Program-made: the position numbers and the translations under genes
Shown here: positions 8,336 through 16,116 of the stretch, in pieces
How the letters are laid out: each line of letters opens with the position of its first letter
Numbering within the stretch: the stretch's first letter is position 1
The notes under the pieces: model-generated
The model's database searches: none
Seen by the model: only the letters and a program-made list of their open reading frames with translations
What the model was told of the DNA's origin: nothing
Assembly: GCA_963745405.1 (NCBI GenBank)
Contig: CAVUWY010000002.1
Location: 1,054,001 to 1,118,000, forward strand
Reading direction: 5' to 3'
From: C-114 sp963745405
GTDB taxonomy: Bacteria > Chloroflexota > Limnocylindria > Limnocylindrales > CSP1-4
Length of the DNA stretch: 64,000 bases

Positions 8336-8853
8336 GCTGGGTTGCCCTCTCTGTTGAGCCAGGCCCGGGTCCGCGGACCGAGGCCGGATGTCTTGATCGC
8401 CTGCCCGGCTGCCTCGACGGCCCGGGGCACGCGACGGATCACGCGGCGGACGGGCTTCGGCGTCAGGCGCCTGATCTGGGCGATGTCCTGTTCGAAGGCC
8501 GCCGGCTCGATGCCGAGTTGATGGAGCTTCTCGTTGAGCAGTTCCGGCGGGACGCCGTCGAGGAACAGCTCGACGGCGAGGACGACGACGACGAGATCGT
8601 CGAGGCCGCCGATCACCGGGATGTCGTCCGGGATCAGGTCCCGTCCCAGAACGAGGTAGCCGGCCGCGCCGGCCAGCAGGGCCGTCCGCGCCTTCGGCAT
8701 CCGCCGGTCCTGGACGAGCGCCGCGATGAGCCGGGCGTACATCGGCGCCCGACCGGCCAGCGGCAGGAACGCGGCGTAGCCGAGCATCCGGCGGACGACC
8801 ACGCCGGAGCGGCTGCCGCCCTGGGCCCGACCCGTCGATCGTGAGCGTGCCAT
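8332..8853 (-). CDS. DUF1232 (YkvA-type) membrane-associated protein
   Basis: The 173-residue protein carries the DUF1232 core YLVLGRDLIPDDIPVIGGLDDLVVVVLA, in which the D-IPD-IP and GLDD acidic-proline blocks are diagnostic (residues about 66-94). Two hydrophobic helices flank it; the C-terminal third is basic (RRLTPKPVRRVIRRVPRA). The function of the domain is not established. Its stop overlaps the rplI start, so the two should be co-translated. ATG 8853 is the only plausible start; no strong ribosome site precedes it. Confidence 0.85.
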   Translation of the reverse strand: MARSRSTGRAQGGSRSGVVVRRMLGYAAFLPLAGRAPMYARLIAALVQDRRMPKARTALLAGAAGYLVLGRDLIPDDIPVIGGLDDLVVVVLAVELFLDGVPPELLNEKLHQLGIEPAAFEQDIAQIRRLTPKPVRRVIRRVPRAVEAAGQAIKTSGLGPRTRAWLNREGNPA

Positions 8854-9019
8854 CCCGGCTGGTCACACCTCGAATACGAAGGGCGGGCCACGCTGGCTCG
8901 CCCGGGTCGAGCAGTGTACCGCGCAGTCCGGTTCCGGGACACGGCATGCCGACGGCCACGGGACGCCCGACGGGCCGCCCATCGCCCGGCGGGGTCCCTT
9001 GCCGCGAGGGGACCCGCGC

Positions 9020-9061
9020 TTGACATCGAACACCCGTTCTGTATCATCAGCGGGAAGGAGG
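9020..9061 (+). promoter_or_regulatory. lexA promoter with autoregulatory LexA box
   Basis: TTGACA (9020-9025) and TATCAT (9042-9047) are separated by 16 nt. A perfect GAAC-ACCC-GTTC palindrome (9028-9039) fills the spacer, so bound LexA would block polymerase. AAGGAGG at 9055-9061 is the ribosome site for GTG 9067. The architecture matches the SOS promoter at 3659-3711. Confidence 0.92.
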
Positions 9062-9066
9062 CGCCC

Positions 9067-9717
9067 GTGACCAGACATGACGCCGAGCGCAAGGTGAAGA
9101 TCCTCGATTACATCGCGGCCACCCTGCGCGCCCGCGGGTATCCGCCCTCGGTCCGGGAGATCGCCCGAGCGGTCGGCCTGGCCTCGACGTCGGCCGTCCA
9201 CCATCATCTCCAGATCCTCGAGCGGGACGGCTACCTGGAGCGTGGCGCGGCCCAGTCGCGTGCCATCCGGCTGACCCCCACCGCCGCGATCCGCCTCGGC
9301 CTGGCGGCCGAGCTCGTGCCCCAGGCGGGCGCCGCGGAGTCGCGGGTCCTGCCCGTCATCGGCGAGGTCGCGGCCGGCGGCCCGATCGAGGCGTACCAGG
9401 ACGCGTCGGAGACGATGGCCGTCCCGGAGATGCTCGCTCCCAGCGGTGACGCCTACGTCCTCAAGGTCCGTGGCGACTCGATGATCGAGGCCCACATCGC
9501 GGACGGTGACTTCGTCCTCATCCGGCCCCAGTCGACCGCCCGCAACGGCGACATCGTCGTGGCCCAGGTCGAGGAGAACGCGGTCACCCTGAAGCGGTTC
9601 TTCAAGGAGAAGGACAAGGTCCGCCTCAAGCCGGCCAACGCGTCCTATCCGGACCAGGTCTACGACGACGTCCGGATCCAGGGGAAGCTCATCGGCGTCA
9701 TCCGCCGGCTCGACTGA
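9067..9717 (+). CDS. lexA: SOS repressor LexA
   Basis: This 216-residue repressor has an N-terminal winged helix (ILDYIAATLRARGYPPSVREI, recognition region STSAVHHHLQIL) and a C-terminal S24 peptidase domain. The self-cleavage site is the Ala103-Gly104 bond in EVAAGGP; the catalytic dyad is Ser138 in GDSM and Lys176 in VTLKRF. RecA filaments on single-stranded DNA trigger cleavage. GTG 9067 sits 5 nt after AAGGAGG. Targets seen here are its own promoter and the DUF6504-like gene; the box is the GAAC-N4-GTTC type also used by Gram-positive LexA. Confidence 0.97.
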   Translation: MTRHDAERKVKILDYIAATLRARGYPPSVREIARAVGLASTSAVHHHLQILERDGYLERGAAQSRAIRLTPTAAIRLGLAAELVPQAGAAESRVLPVIGEVAAGGPIEAYQDASETMAVPEMLAPSGDAYVLKVRGDSMIEAHIADGDFVLIRPQSTARNGDIVVAQVEENAVTLKRFFKEKDKVRLKPANASYPDQVYDDVRIQGKLIGVIRRLD

Positions 9718-9895
9718 GTCTCCGCTCGATCGCCGCCGGCCATCGCCGGTTCATATGTCCACCGGATCGTCCACAGCCCGCCCACAGTCGGCCGCAGTTC
9801 GTGGATGAGCCAGGACGATCCTGCGGTATTCGGGTGAGGGAAACGGCCGTCCGCAGCCCTACGATCGGCGGCATCCCTCCCTATCGGAGTCCCGC

Positions 9896-11245
9896 GTGAT
9901 CGACCGCCTCCCGCCGCAGAGCCTCGAAGCAGAGCAGTCCGTGCTCGGCGCGCTCCTCATCGACCGTGACGCGATCATCGAGGTCGCCGACTTCCTCCGC
10001 CCGGAGGACTTCTACCGGCCGGCGAACGGCTCCATCTACTCGGCCGTCCTCGACCTGTACGAGCGTCGCGAGCCGATCGACATCGTGACCGTCGCCGAGA
10101 CGCTCGAACGGGACGGAGCGCTCGAGACCATCGGCGGGCGGACCTACCTCTCGAGCCTGGCCAACCAGACGCCGACCGCGGTCCACGCCGTCCCCTACGC
10201 TCGGATCGTCGAGCGCAAGGCGGTCCTCCGCAACCTCATCGCCGCCGCGGGCCGGATCGCCGGCATCGGATACGAGGATCCTGCCGAGATCCAGGAAGCG
10301 GTCGACCGGGCCGAGAGCGAGCTCTTCACGGTGAGCCAGCGGCGGATCACCGTCGGGTTCAGCCGTCTCAATCGCCTCCTCCACGACGCCTACGACCGGC
10401 TCGACTACCTCCATGCTCATCGGGGCGAGATCAACGGCATCCGGACCGGCTTCAACGACCTCGATGCGCTGACGACCGGGTTGCAGAAGAGCGACCTCGT
10501 GATCGTCGCGGCGCGGCCATCGGTCGGCAAGACGAGCCTCGCCCTCAACATCGCCGAGCACGCCGCCGTCATCGACCGGAAGAGCGTCGGCGTGTTCAGC
10601 CTGGAGATGAGCAAGGAGCAGCTGGTCCTGCGGCTCCTGTCGAGCGTCGCCAACATCGACAGCCAGCGGCTCCGCAGCGGGTTCCTCGAGGAGCTCGACT
10701 TCGCCCGGATCGCACCCGCGATGAACTCGCTGTCCGAGGCCCCGATGTACATCGACGACACGCCGAGCATCTCGACGATGGAATTGCGCACGAAGGCCCG
10801 TCGACTGCAGGCCGAGTCCGGCCTCGACCTGATCATCGTCGACTACCTCCAATTGATGCAGGCCTCGACGACGAGCCGGGACGCGAACCGGGTCCAGGAA
10901 GTGTCGGAGATCTCCCGCGGACTCAAGTCCCTCGCTCGTGAGTTGTCGGTGCCCGTGATCGCCCTCTCCCAGCTGTCCCGTCAACCGGAGATGCGCGAGA
11001 GCAAGGAGCCACGCCTGTCCGACCTCCGCGAGTCCGGCGCGATCGAACAGGACGCCGACCTCGTCCTGTTCCTGTGGCGCGACAAGGAACGGTCGCAGGA
11101 CGACGGCGAGCAGGACGGCGAGGTCGTGAAACTCAAGCTCGCCAAGCACCGCAACGGCCCGACCGGCGAGATCGACCTGTGGTTCAAGAAGCGGCAGACC
11201 CGCTTCGTGAGCTACGCCGGCGAGCGCTACGCGGAGGCCGGCTGA
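9896..11245 (+). CDS. dnaB: Replicative DNA helicase DnaB
   Basis: 449 residues: the N-terminal domain begins LPPQSLEAEQSVLGALL, followed by the linker and a RecA-like motor with Walker A ARPSVGKTSLALNIAE, Walker B LIIVDYLQLM, and RESGAIEQDADLVLFLWR near the C-terminus. It unwinds the replication fork as a hexamer and recruits primase. GTG 9896 lies 7 nt after GGAGT. The 178-bp gap to lexA contains DnaA-box-like motifs (9755-9808) and a possible -10, TACGAT, near 9861. Neighbouring lexA and rplI fit a replication/housekeeping locus. No intein or insertion is present. Confidence 0.97.
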   Translation: MIDRLPPQSLEAEQSVLGALLIDRDAIIEVADFLRPEDFYRPANGSIYSAVLDLYERREPIDIVTVAETLERDGALETIGGRTYLSSLANQTPTAVHAVPYARIVERKAVLRNLIAAAGRIAGIGYEDPAEIQEAVDRAESELFTVSQRRITVGFSRLNRLLHDAYDRLDYLHAHRGEINGIRTGFNDLDALTTGLQKSDLVIVAARPSVGKTSLALNIAEHAAVIDRKSVGVFSLEMSKEQLVLRLLSSVANIDSQRLRSGFLEELDFARIAPAMNSLSEAPMYIDDTPSISTMELRTKARRLQAESGLDLIIVDYLQLMQASTTSRDANRVQEVSEISRGLKSLARELSVPVIALSQLSRQPEMRESKEPRLSDLRESGAIEQDADLVLFLWRDKERSQDDGEQDGEVVKLKLAKHRNGPTGEIDLWFKKRQTRFVSYAGERYAEAG

Positions 11246-11253
11246 GCACGATT

Positions 11254-11271
11254 CGGTGCGGCGCCGCACCG
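11254..11271 (+). terminator. 18-bp perfect palindrome after dnaB
   Basis: CGGTGCGGC is followed directly by its reverse complement 9 nt after the dnaB stop. As RNA it would form a tight GC hairpin, but no T-run follows. It could also be a dimeric regulator's operator; termination is the simpler reading from position. Confidence 0.4.
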
Positions 11272-11356
11272 ATGGAGCGGCCTGCTTCGCAGCCGTTTCC
11301 GTCGTCCCTTGGGGCTCGATCGCCCGTCGCCGTCGCTCCTCTGCGGATTTCGTGCG

Positions 11357-11417
11357 AAAACCTACGAAAATCCACGTGAAAACTCGGTGCGCACACGCTT
11401 GACTGCGCGCGTATCCT
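11357..11417 (+). promoter_or_regulatory. Phased A-tracts and possible promoter of the zinc-ribbon gene
   Basis: Three GAAAA tracts (A-runs at 11357, 11367 and 11379) are spaced 10 and 12 bp apart, about one helical turn each, in otherwise GC-rich DNA. TTGACT (11399-11404) and TATCCT (11412-11417) follow, but they are too close to form one standard promoter; TATCCT is the better -10 candidate. Phased A-tracts bend DNA and often act as UP-like elements. Confidence 0.35.
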
Positions 11418-11495
11418 CCCCTCCATGTTCGTGGCCAGCGGACTCGGGGCCCCGCTGACCCGCAGTCGACGTCAGCGCGTGGAGGTTCGACGAGG

Positions 11496-11804
11496 GTGTT
11501 CGAGGACCGCGTACTGACCTGCCGTGATTGCTCCGAAGAATTCATCTTCTCGAGCGGCGAGCAGGCCTTCTTTGCGAGCAAGAGTCTGCAGAACGATCCC
11601 CAGCGGTGTCCGAACTGCAGAGCGGCAGCCAAGCGAGCACGAACGGTGGGTGGGCCCCGCGAATACCACACGGCGATCTGCGGCGATTGCGGTGGCCAGG
11701 CCACGGTCCCGTTCGCGCCGCGTAACGATCGCCCGGTCTACTGCAGCTCCTGCTTCGACAAGGTCCGGGCGAGCTCGAGTTCGGAGAGCGCGAGTCCCGT
11801 CTGA
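11496..11804 (+). CDS. Double zinc-ribbon protein (zinc-ribbon/CxxC family)
   Basis: The 102-residue protein begins with a CRDC...CPNC ribbon (residues about 9-45, including FSSGEQAFFASK) and has a second CGDC...CSSC ribbon (about 63-87), four Cys each. The first half resembles the probable zinc-ribbon family PF13451 and the second the short CxxC-x17-CxxC domain; their molecular role is unknown, nucleic-acid binding being a guess. GTG 11496 follows GGAGG with 10 nt spacing. A Ser-rich acidic tail ends the protein. Confidence 0.8.
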   Translation: MFEDRVLTCRDCSEEFIFSSGEQAFFASKSLQNDPQRCPNCRAAAKRARTVGGPREYHTAICGDCGGQATVPFAPRNDRPVYCSSCFDKVRASSSSESASPV

Positions 11805-11882
11805 CCCGGCGTCCATCCTCGCGCCTAGACTCTCGTCGAGCCCCGCACGGGCGTGGCCGACCCGCGAGCGAGGGAGACACCG

Positions 11883-12086
11883 ATGGGCGTGATCATCATC
11901 CGGGAGATGGTCGGTACGAGCCCGCGCTCGTGGAGCGATGCAGCCCGCCAGGCCGTCGCCACCGCATCGCGGACCGTCCGCAACATCCGGACGGTCGAAG
12001 TCGTGAAGTCCTCGGCGATCGTCGAGGACAGCGAGATCGTCGAATACCGGGTCGAGCTCAAGATCGGCTTCGAGTACGAGGGCTGA
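11883..12086 (+). CDS. Dodecin-family protein lacking flavin-stacking residues
   Basis: At 67 residues it has dodecin length and pattern: EMVGTSPRSWSDAARQAV, then NIRTVEVVKSS and EYRVELKIGFEYEG. Flavin-binding dodecins have Trp where this protein has Thr (LDWFEV against IRTVEV) and Gln where it has Arg (FQV against YRV). The GTSP-SW, AA and IR positions look closer to the mycobacterial SecE2/calcium dodecin Rv0379. It probably forms a dodecamer but may not store flavin. ATG 11883 follows GGGAGA; TAGACT at 11826-11831 is a possible -10. An in-frame ATG at 11853 is rejected as it adds unconserved residues. Confidence 0.85.
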   Translation: MGVIIIREMVGTSPRSWSDAARQAVATASRTVRNIRTVEVVKSSAIVEDSEIVEYRVELKIGFEYEG

Positions 12087-12171
12087 CCAGGGCCGCTCCT
12101 GATCCGCACACCGAGAAGCGTCCACCGACCAACGCCGGCTGCCGAGCGCGTGCCTCGCAGCTAATCGACAG

Positions 12172-15100
12172 GTGAGCCCTCCGGGCGACCATCCGCCCAT
12201 GGCGCTCCGACGGCCCGCCGGCCCGATCCAACCCAGCCCGGCCGCCCGATCGGTCGGCTCGGCACCAGTGCGGATTGACGCGGCGCCCGGCGCATCCGTA
12301 TCGTCTCAACGACCCGACGTCTCCGCGACCCTCGCTCCCGGCAAGCCCAATGCCGCTTCGCGACCGCCTATCGCCGTCGGACCTGGCCGTCACGCGACCG
12401 CGGTACCGCCCAGTGCCCGCCTGGTCTCCGCCGACGTGAACAACTTTCCGATCCAGCAATCGAAGGTCCAGGTCCCGCCGTTGCGGGATCAGACGCTGGC
12501 ACGCGACCGTCTCCTCGAGTGGCTCCACGCGAAGGTCACTCATCGGCTGGTCTTCCTCATCGCCGAGGCGGGCTACGGCAAGACCACCCTGCTGGCCGAC
12601 TTCACCCGGCGCAGTCGCCTCCGGGTGATGTGGTATCGCCTGGACGAGACCGACCGCGACTGGGTCACCGTCCTCAACCACCTGGTGGCGGCGGGCCGGG
12701 TGGCGGACCCCTCGTTCGGCTCCTCCACGTGGTCGCTCCTCGGCGAGCTCGACACGGGCGTGGCTCCGATGCAGCACATCGTGGCGACCTACATCCGCGA
12801 ACTCCAGGACATCGGGCAGCAGCCGGCGGCGCTCATCCTCGACGATTACCACCGCGTCGAGGACGTGCCGGAGATCCAGTACATCGTCCGCGAGATCGTC
12901 GCCCACGCACCGGACCGCCTCGCGATCGTCGTCGCCAGCCGACGACAGCCGTCGCTCCCGATCGCCCGCCTCCGTGCGCTCGGCGAGCTCGCCGAGCTGA
13001 CCCGCGAGGACCTCCGTTTCGATCCGTCCGAGACCGAGCGGCTGTTTCGGGAGACCTACGGCAGACCGCTCGAACCCGACGTGCTCCACGAGCTCAACGA
13101 TCGGACCGAGGGCTGGGCCGCCTCACTCCAGCTCGTCCAGGCGGCCCTCCGCGAGCGGTCGATGGGGGAGGCGCGGGCGTTCGTCCAGTCACTCAGCGGA
13201 GCGCGCGGGACGCTCCACGACTACCTGGCCGAGGAGGTCGTCGGCGACCTCGCTCCCGAGCTCCAGGCGTTCCTCATGCGGACGTCGATCCTCGCCGAGC
13301 TCGATCTGGAGGTCGCGGCCCTCGTTGCGGGGATCGACCACGCGACCGCGGAGCGCTTCGTCGACGATGCCGCGAGGGCTGGTCTCCTGCCCCGGACCGA
13401 CGATCGGGCCCCGTCGAGGTACCACCCTCTCGTCCGGACGTTCCTCGAGGACCGTCTACGCCGCGAGATCGGCGACTCGGGAGTGGCCGATCTCCATCGG
13501 ACGGTCGCCCGATTCGGCGAATCGCGTGACTGGAAGCTCGCCGCCCAGCACTACGCGGCGGCCGGCGACACGGACGAGATCCATCGCGTCCTCGTCGCCT
13601 CGATCCAGGACATCATGGGCGGCGGCGGCTTCGCGGTCGCGGAGTCGTACGTCCGCCGCCATCCGGAGTTCGGCGCCGACCCGACCTTCGGCCTCTTCCT
13701 CTCCCGGCGCGACCTCTACGCAGGCGACTTCGAGCGCGCCCGCTCCCGCGCCAGCGCCGCGGTCGACGCCTTCCCTGCCGAGTCAGGCACCCACCTCTCG
13801 CACCTCGCCCTGGCGAATCAAATGTCGATCGTGGCAATGACCGGAGCGATCGACAAGGCTGCGGAACTGGCGGATGAACTGCATTCCAGACGCCCGGAAT
13901 ATGGGTTGGACCTCATTGCTCGCGCGACGATTGGTACAGCCGTGGTTTCCACGGATGGCGACCTTCAAGCTTTTGAGCGATTGCTCATCGAGGCGATGAG
14001 CCATCAATCGCGCCGGAGGCAGCATCACTACGTGGGGATTACGAGCCTGAACCTCGCCGTTACGTGCATTGCGATCGGAACTAATTTCGATGCGTTAGAC
14101 CACGCGAATCGGGCGATCGGTCTCCTCTCTTCGACTTCGGAGGGCACTGAGCTCCCCACAGCTCGAATCGCACGCGCAGAGGCATTGATTCGTATCGGCG
14201 AAATCGCGGAAGGGGGAGCGGAGCTCAGACGAGCCGAAGCAGCGCGGGGGCCGGCACGCCAGATGGCTCTGCTGGAAGCCGCCGATATCGAGTCGCGATA
14301 TGGCCGCCAGGGCGAGGCCTTGCGTCTCCTTGCCGAGGTCGACGAAACATCTCTGGTTCCAGGCGAGGCCGACTTTCGGAGAATTGTGCTTGCCGAACTG
14401 GTTGGCCGGGAGGGCGACTTCGAACGCGCCAGCGTCCTGCTCGCTGAGTCCAGCGAGATGAGGCTGCGTGAGACCGCTGCGTTCCGCGGTCGGTGGCTCA
14501 TGGAGGGAGCTCGGCTTCAGTTTCGAGCCGGAAGAGATGGCCGCGAACTACTTGATCAGGCCCGACTGGTGCTCCGCCGACAAGGAGCGGCTTACTGGCT
14601 CCAGACCGCCGACCTCATCGATGCCACACACCAAGACGCGCCACGACTTAGCGAAGTCATTTCTAACGTACTCGCATCACAACCTTCGATCGCGAGTGTT
14701 TGCGCAGACGAACTCGCGCCGCGCCTTGGACAACTCCCAAGTGGGCCCACCGAATTGCTGCACCAAGAGGCTCGACTTAGACCCGAACGCTGGAGACCAA
14801 TCGTAAGGCGAGCGGTACTCGATGGCTCGTCGTCCTCCGCGCTGGCGGCCGCCGTCATCCTGGACGAAATCGGAGAGGCCTCCGATGTTCCGTTGCTCCG
14901 CGAGTTTGCCCGCGTTCGAAAGGGCGAGGCCGTGTCGCTCGGCCGAGGCCTTGCGCGCCGAACGGCTCCGCGGTCCCACATTAATGATCTGGGCCGCGTT
15001 TCGATCGCAGTCGGAGATCGCGTCGAGGACAACTCCGCGATACGGCGCAAGGTGCTGTCGCTGGTCTGCTTCCTCACGACGCGTCCCGGTTTCGCTGCGA

Positions 15101-15670
15101 CGCGGGACCAGGTGCTCGATGCGCTATGGCCGGACTTGGAGCCCGACGTGGCGGTCAATTCCCTAAATCAGACGATCTACTTTCTCAGAAGGGTCTTCGA
15201 GCCCTCCTATCGCGAGGATGAGTCGGCTCAATACGTTCACCACTCGGGAGAAGTGGTCCGGCTAGACACCGAACTCGTGTCGAGTCAGAGCAACCGCTGT
15301 CAAGACCTCTGCCGCGATGCCCGTCTCACGCTCGACCCTGATCTGGTCGACCGCCTAACGGCCTCTTACACGAATCGGTTCGCACTGGACTTCGAGTACG
15401 AGGAATGGGCCGCGCCATTTCGGCAGACACTTCACGCCGCCTACCTGGACGTCGTCGAACAGGCGATTCGCGGAGAGATCGCTCGCGGGCAATTTGATCG
15501 CGCGGGGTACCTACGCCCGTTCCGCCATGAGGGTTGACCCAGAGGCTGACCCAGTCGAAGGGGCTCTCTTGCAGATCTACCGGTCTACCGGGTCGTACTC
15601 GGCTGCAGCAGAGCAAGCGTCCCACTACCACTCGCTTGGCTTCGACGACGATGTTCTCGCCGGTGCGTGA
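12172..15670 (+). pseudogene. STAND-ATPase/SARP-type transcription regulator, frameshifted near the 3' end
   Basis: The open frame (GTG 12172 to 15537) encodes an MalT-like NTPase: Walker A AEAGYGKTTLL at about 131, Walker B ALILDDYHRV, a WHTH/TPR-like middle, then a winged helix (LSLVCFLTTRPG, RDQVLDALWPD) and a bacterial transcription-activation domain. The frame stops early at RPFRHEG, but the shifted frame from about 15515 continues the domain (MRVDPEADPVEGALLQIY) to a stop at 15670, so one base was gained or lost near 15510-15520. From about 13,800 wobble GC drops sharply, making the gene look mosaic. The first 90 residues are unconserved and the true start is uncertain. Confidence 0.75.
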
Positions 15671-15698
15671 ATCGACTCGATAGGTAACGTGCCGTATT

Positions 15699-15848
15699 GA
15701 CCGGTGGCGTCCGGCATCCCTATAGTCCGGCCCACTTCGTAGTACTCCAGTACTAGGAAGCAAAGTTAAGTACCTCGGACGCGCCGATGCACCACCTGAA
15801 ATGGGCACTTAGGGTGGGGCGGAGCGAGTAGTGCAACCGACCGACCTA
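15699..15848 (+). ncRNA. 5S-rRNA-like structured RNA (divergent or decayed)
   Basis: Several blocks match 5S rRNA in order: ACCGGTGGC at the 5' end, GGAAGC plus GTTAAG, CGCGCCGATG, and GGAGCGAGTAG before the 3' end. A three-armed fold can be drawn: CGGUGGC with GCAACCG (one mismatch) as closing helix, GUCCG with CGGAC as arm II, and CCACCU with AGGGUGG in arm IV. At about 150 nt it is some 30 nt longer than usual, with an inserted hairpin TAGTACT-cc-AGTACTA in the loop C region, and lacks the standard loop A. A strong terminator follows. I see no good promoter, so it may be a 5S pseudogene or part of the upstream gene's 3' UTR. Confidence 0.42.
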
Positions 15849-15865
15849 GTCATTAGGTCGGTTTT
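15840..15865 (+). terminator. Rho-independent terminator
   Basis: ACCGACCTA (15840-15848), a 5-nt loop GTCAT, TAGGTCGGT (15854-15862) and a TTTT run (15862-15865): a perfect 9-bp stem with U-tract, the clearest intrinsic terminator in the window. A second small hairpin, CGTGTC/GACACG (15866-15883), follows. Confidence 0.9.
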
Positions 15866-15905
15866 CGTGTCTCAAGGGACACGGAGGCCGCGAGGAGGAT
15901 CGAGC

Positions 15906-16052
15906 GTGACGCCCGAAACGCTCAACAAGGGCTGGTAGTCGCGGCTCGCTGGAGTACGACCGATGCGGTTCGTACTCTTGCGTCTGGCTGCCGCTCTGAG
16001 CGCTATCGTCGCTCTCGCGCTGGCAGGGGGGGCGTCCCTAAGGGGCTTCTAG
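15906..16052 (+). pseudogene. Short reading-frame scraps (10-codon ORF; truncated signal peptide)
   Basis: GTG 15906 follows a strong AGGAGG and opens a 10-residue frame (VTPETLNKGW). ATG 15963 opens a 29-residue frame that looks like an export signal or single membrane helix (MRFVLLRLAAALSAIVALAL) and ends at 16052 just after a run of seven G. Adding one G would extend the frame to about 60 residues, so this may be the start of a broken secreted-protein gene. Otherwise 15884-16116 shows nothing recognisable. Confidence 0.3.
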
Positions 16053-16116
16053 TACGTTGGTCGGGTTCTGAGGCGAAGTCGGAGGGATTAGAGTTCGGCT
16101 CGATACCGAGATCCAC

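Noticed and set aside
9755..9808. Chromosome origin
   Set aside because: There are only two 7-of-9 DnaA-box-like sites, no AT-rich unwinding region, and no dnaA, dnaN or gyrB nearby.
11254..11271. Site-specific recombination or attachment site
   Set aside because: It is a simple palindrome directly after a stop codon with no integrase gene or duplicated flank.
9881..11704. A 607-codon minus-strand open frame
   Set aside because: It is antisense to dnaB and the zinc-ribbon gene, with no recognisable domain.
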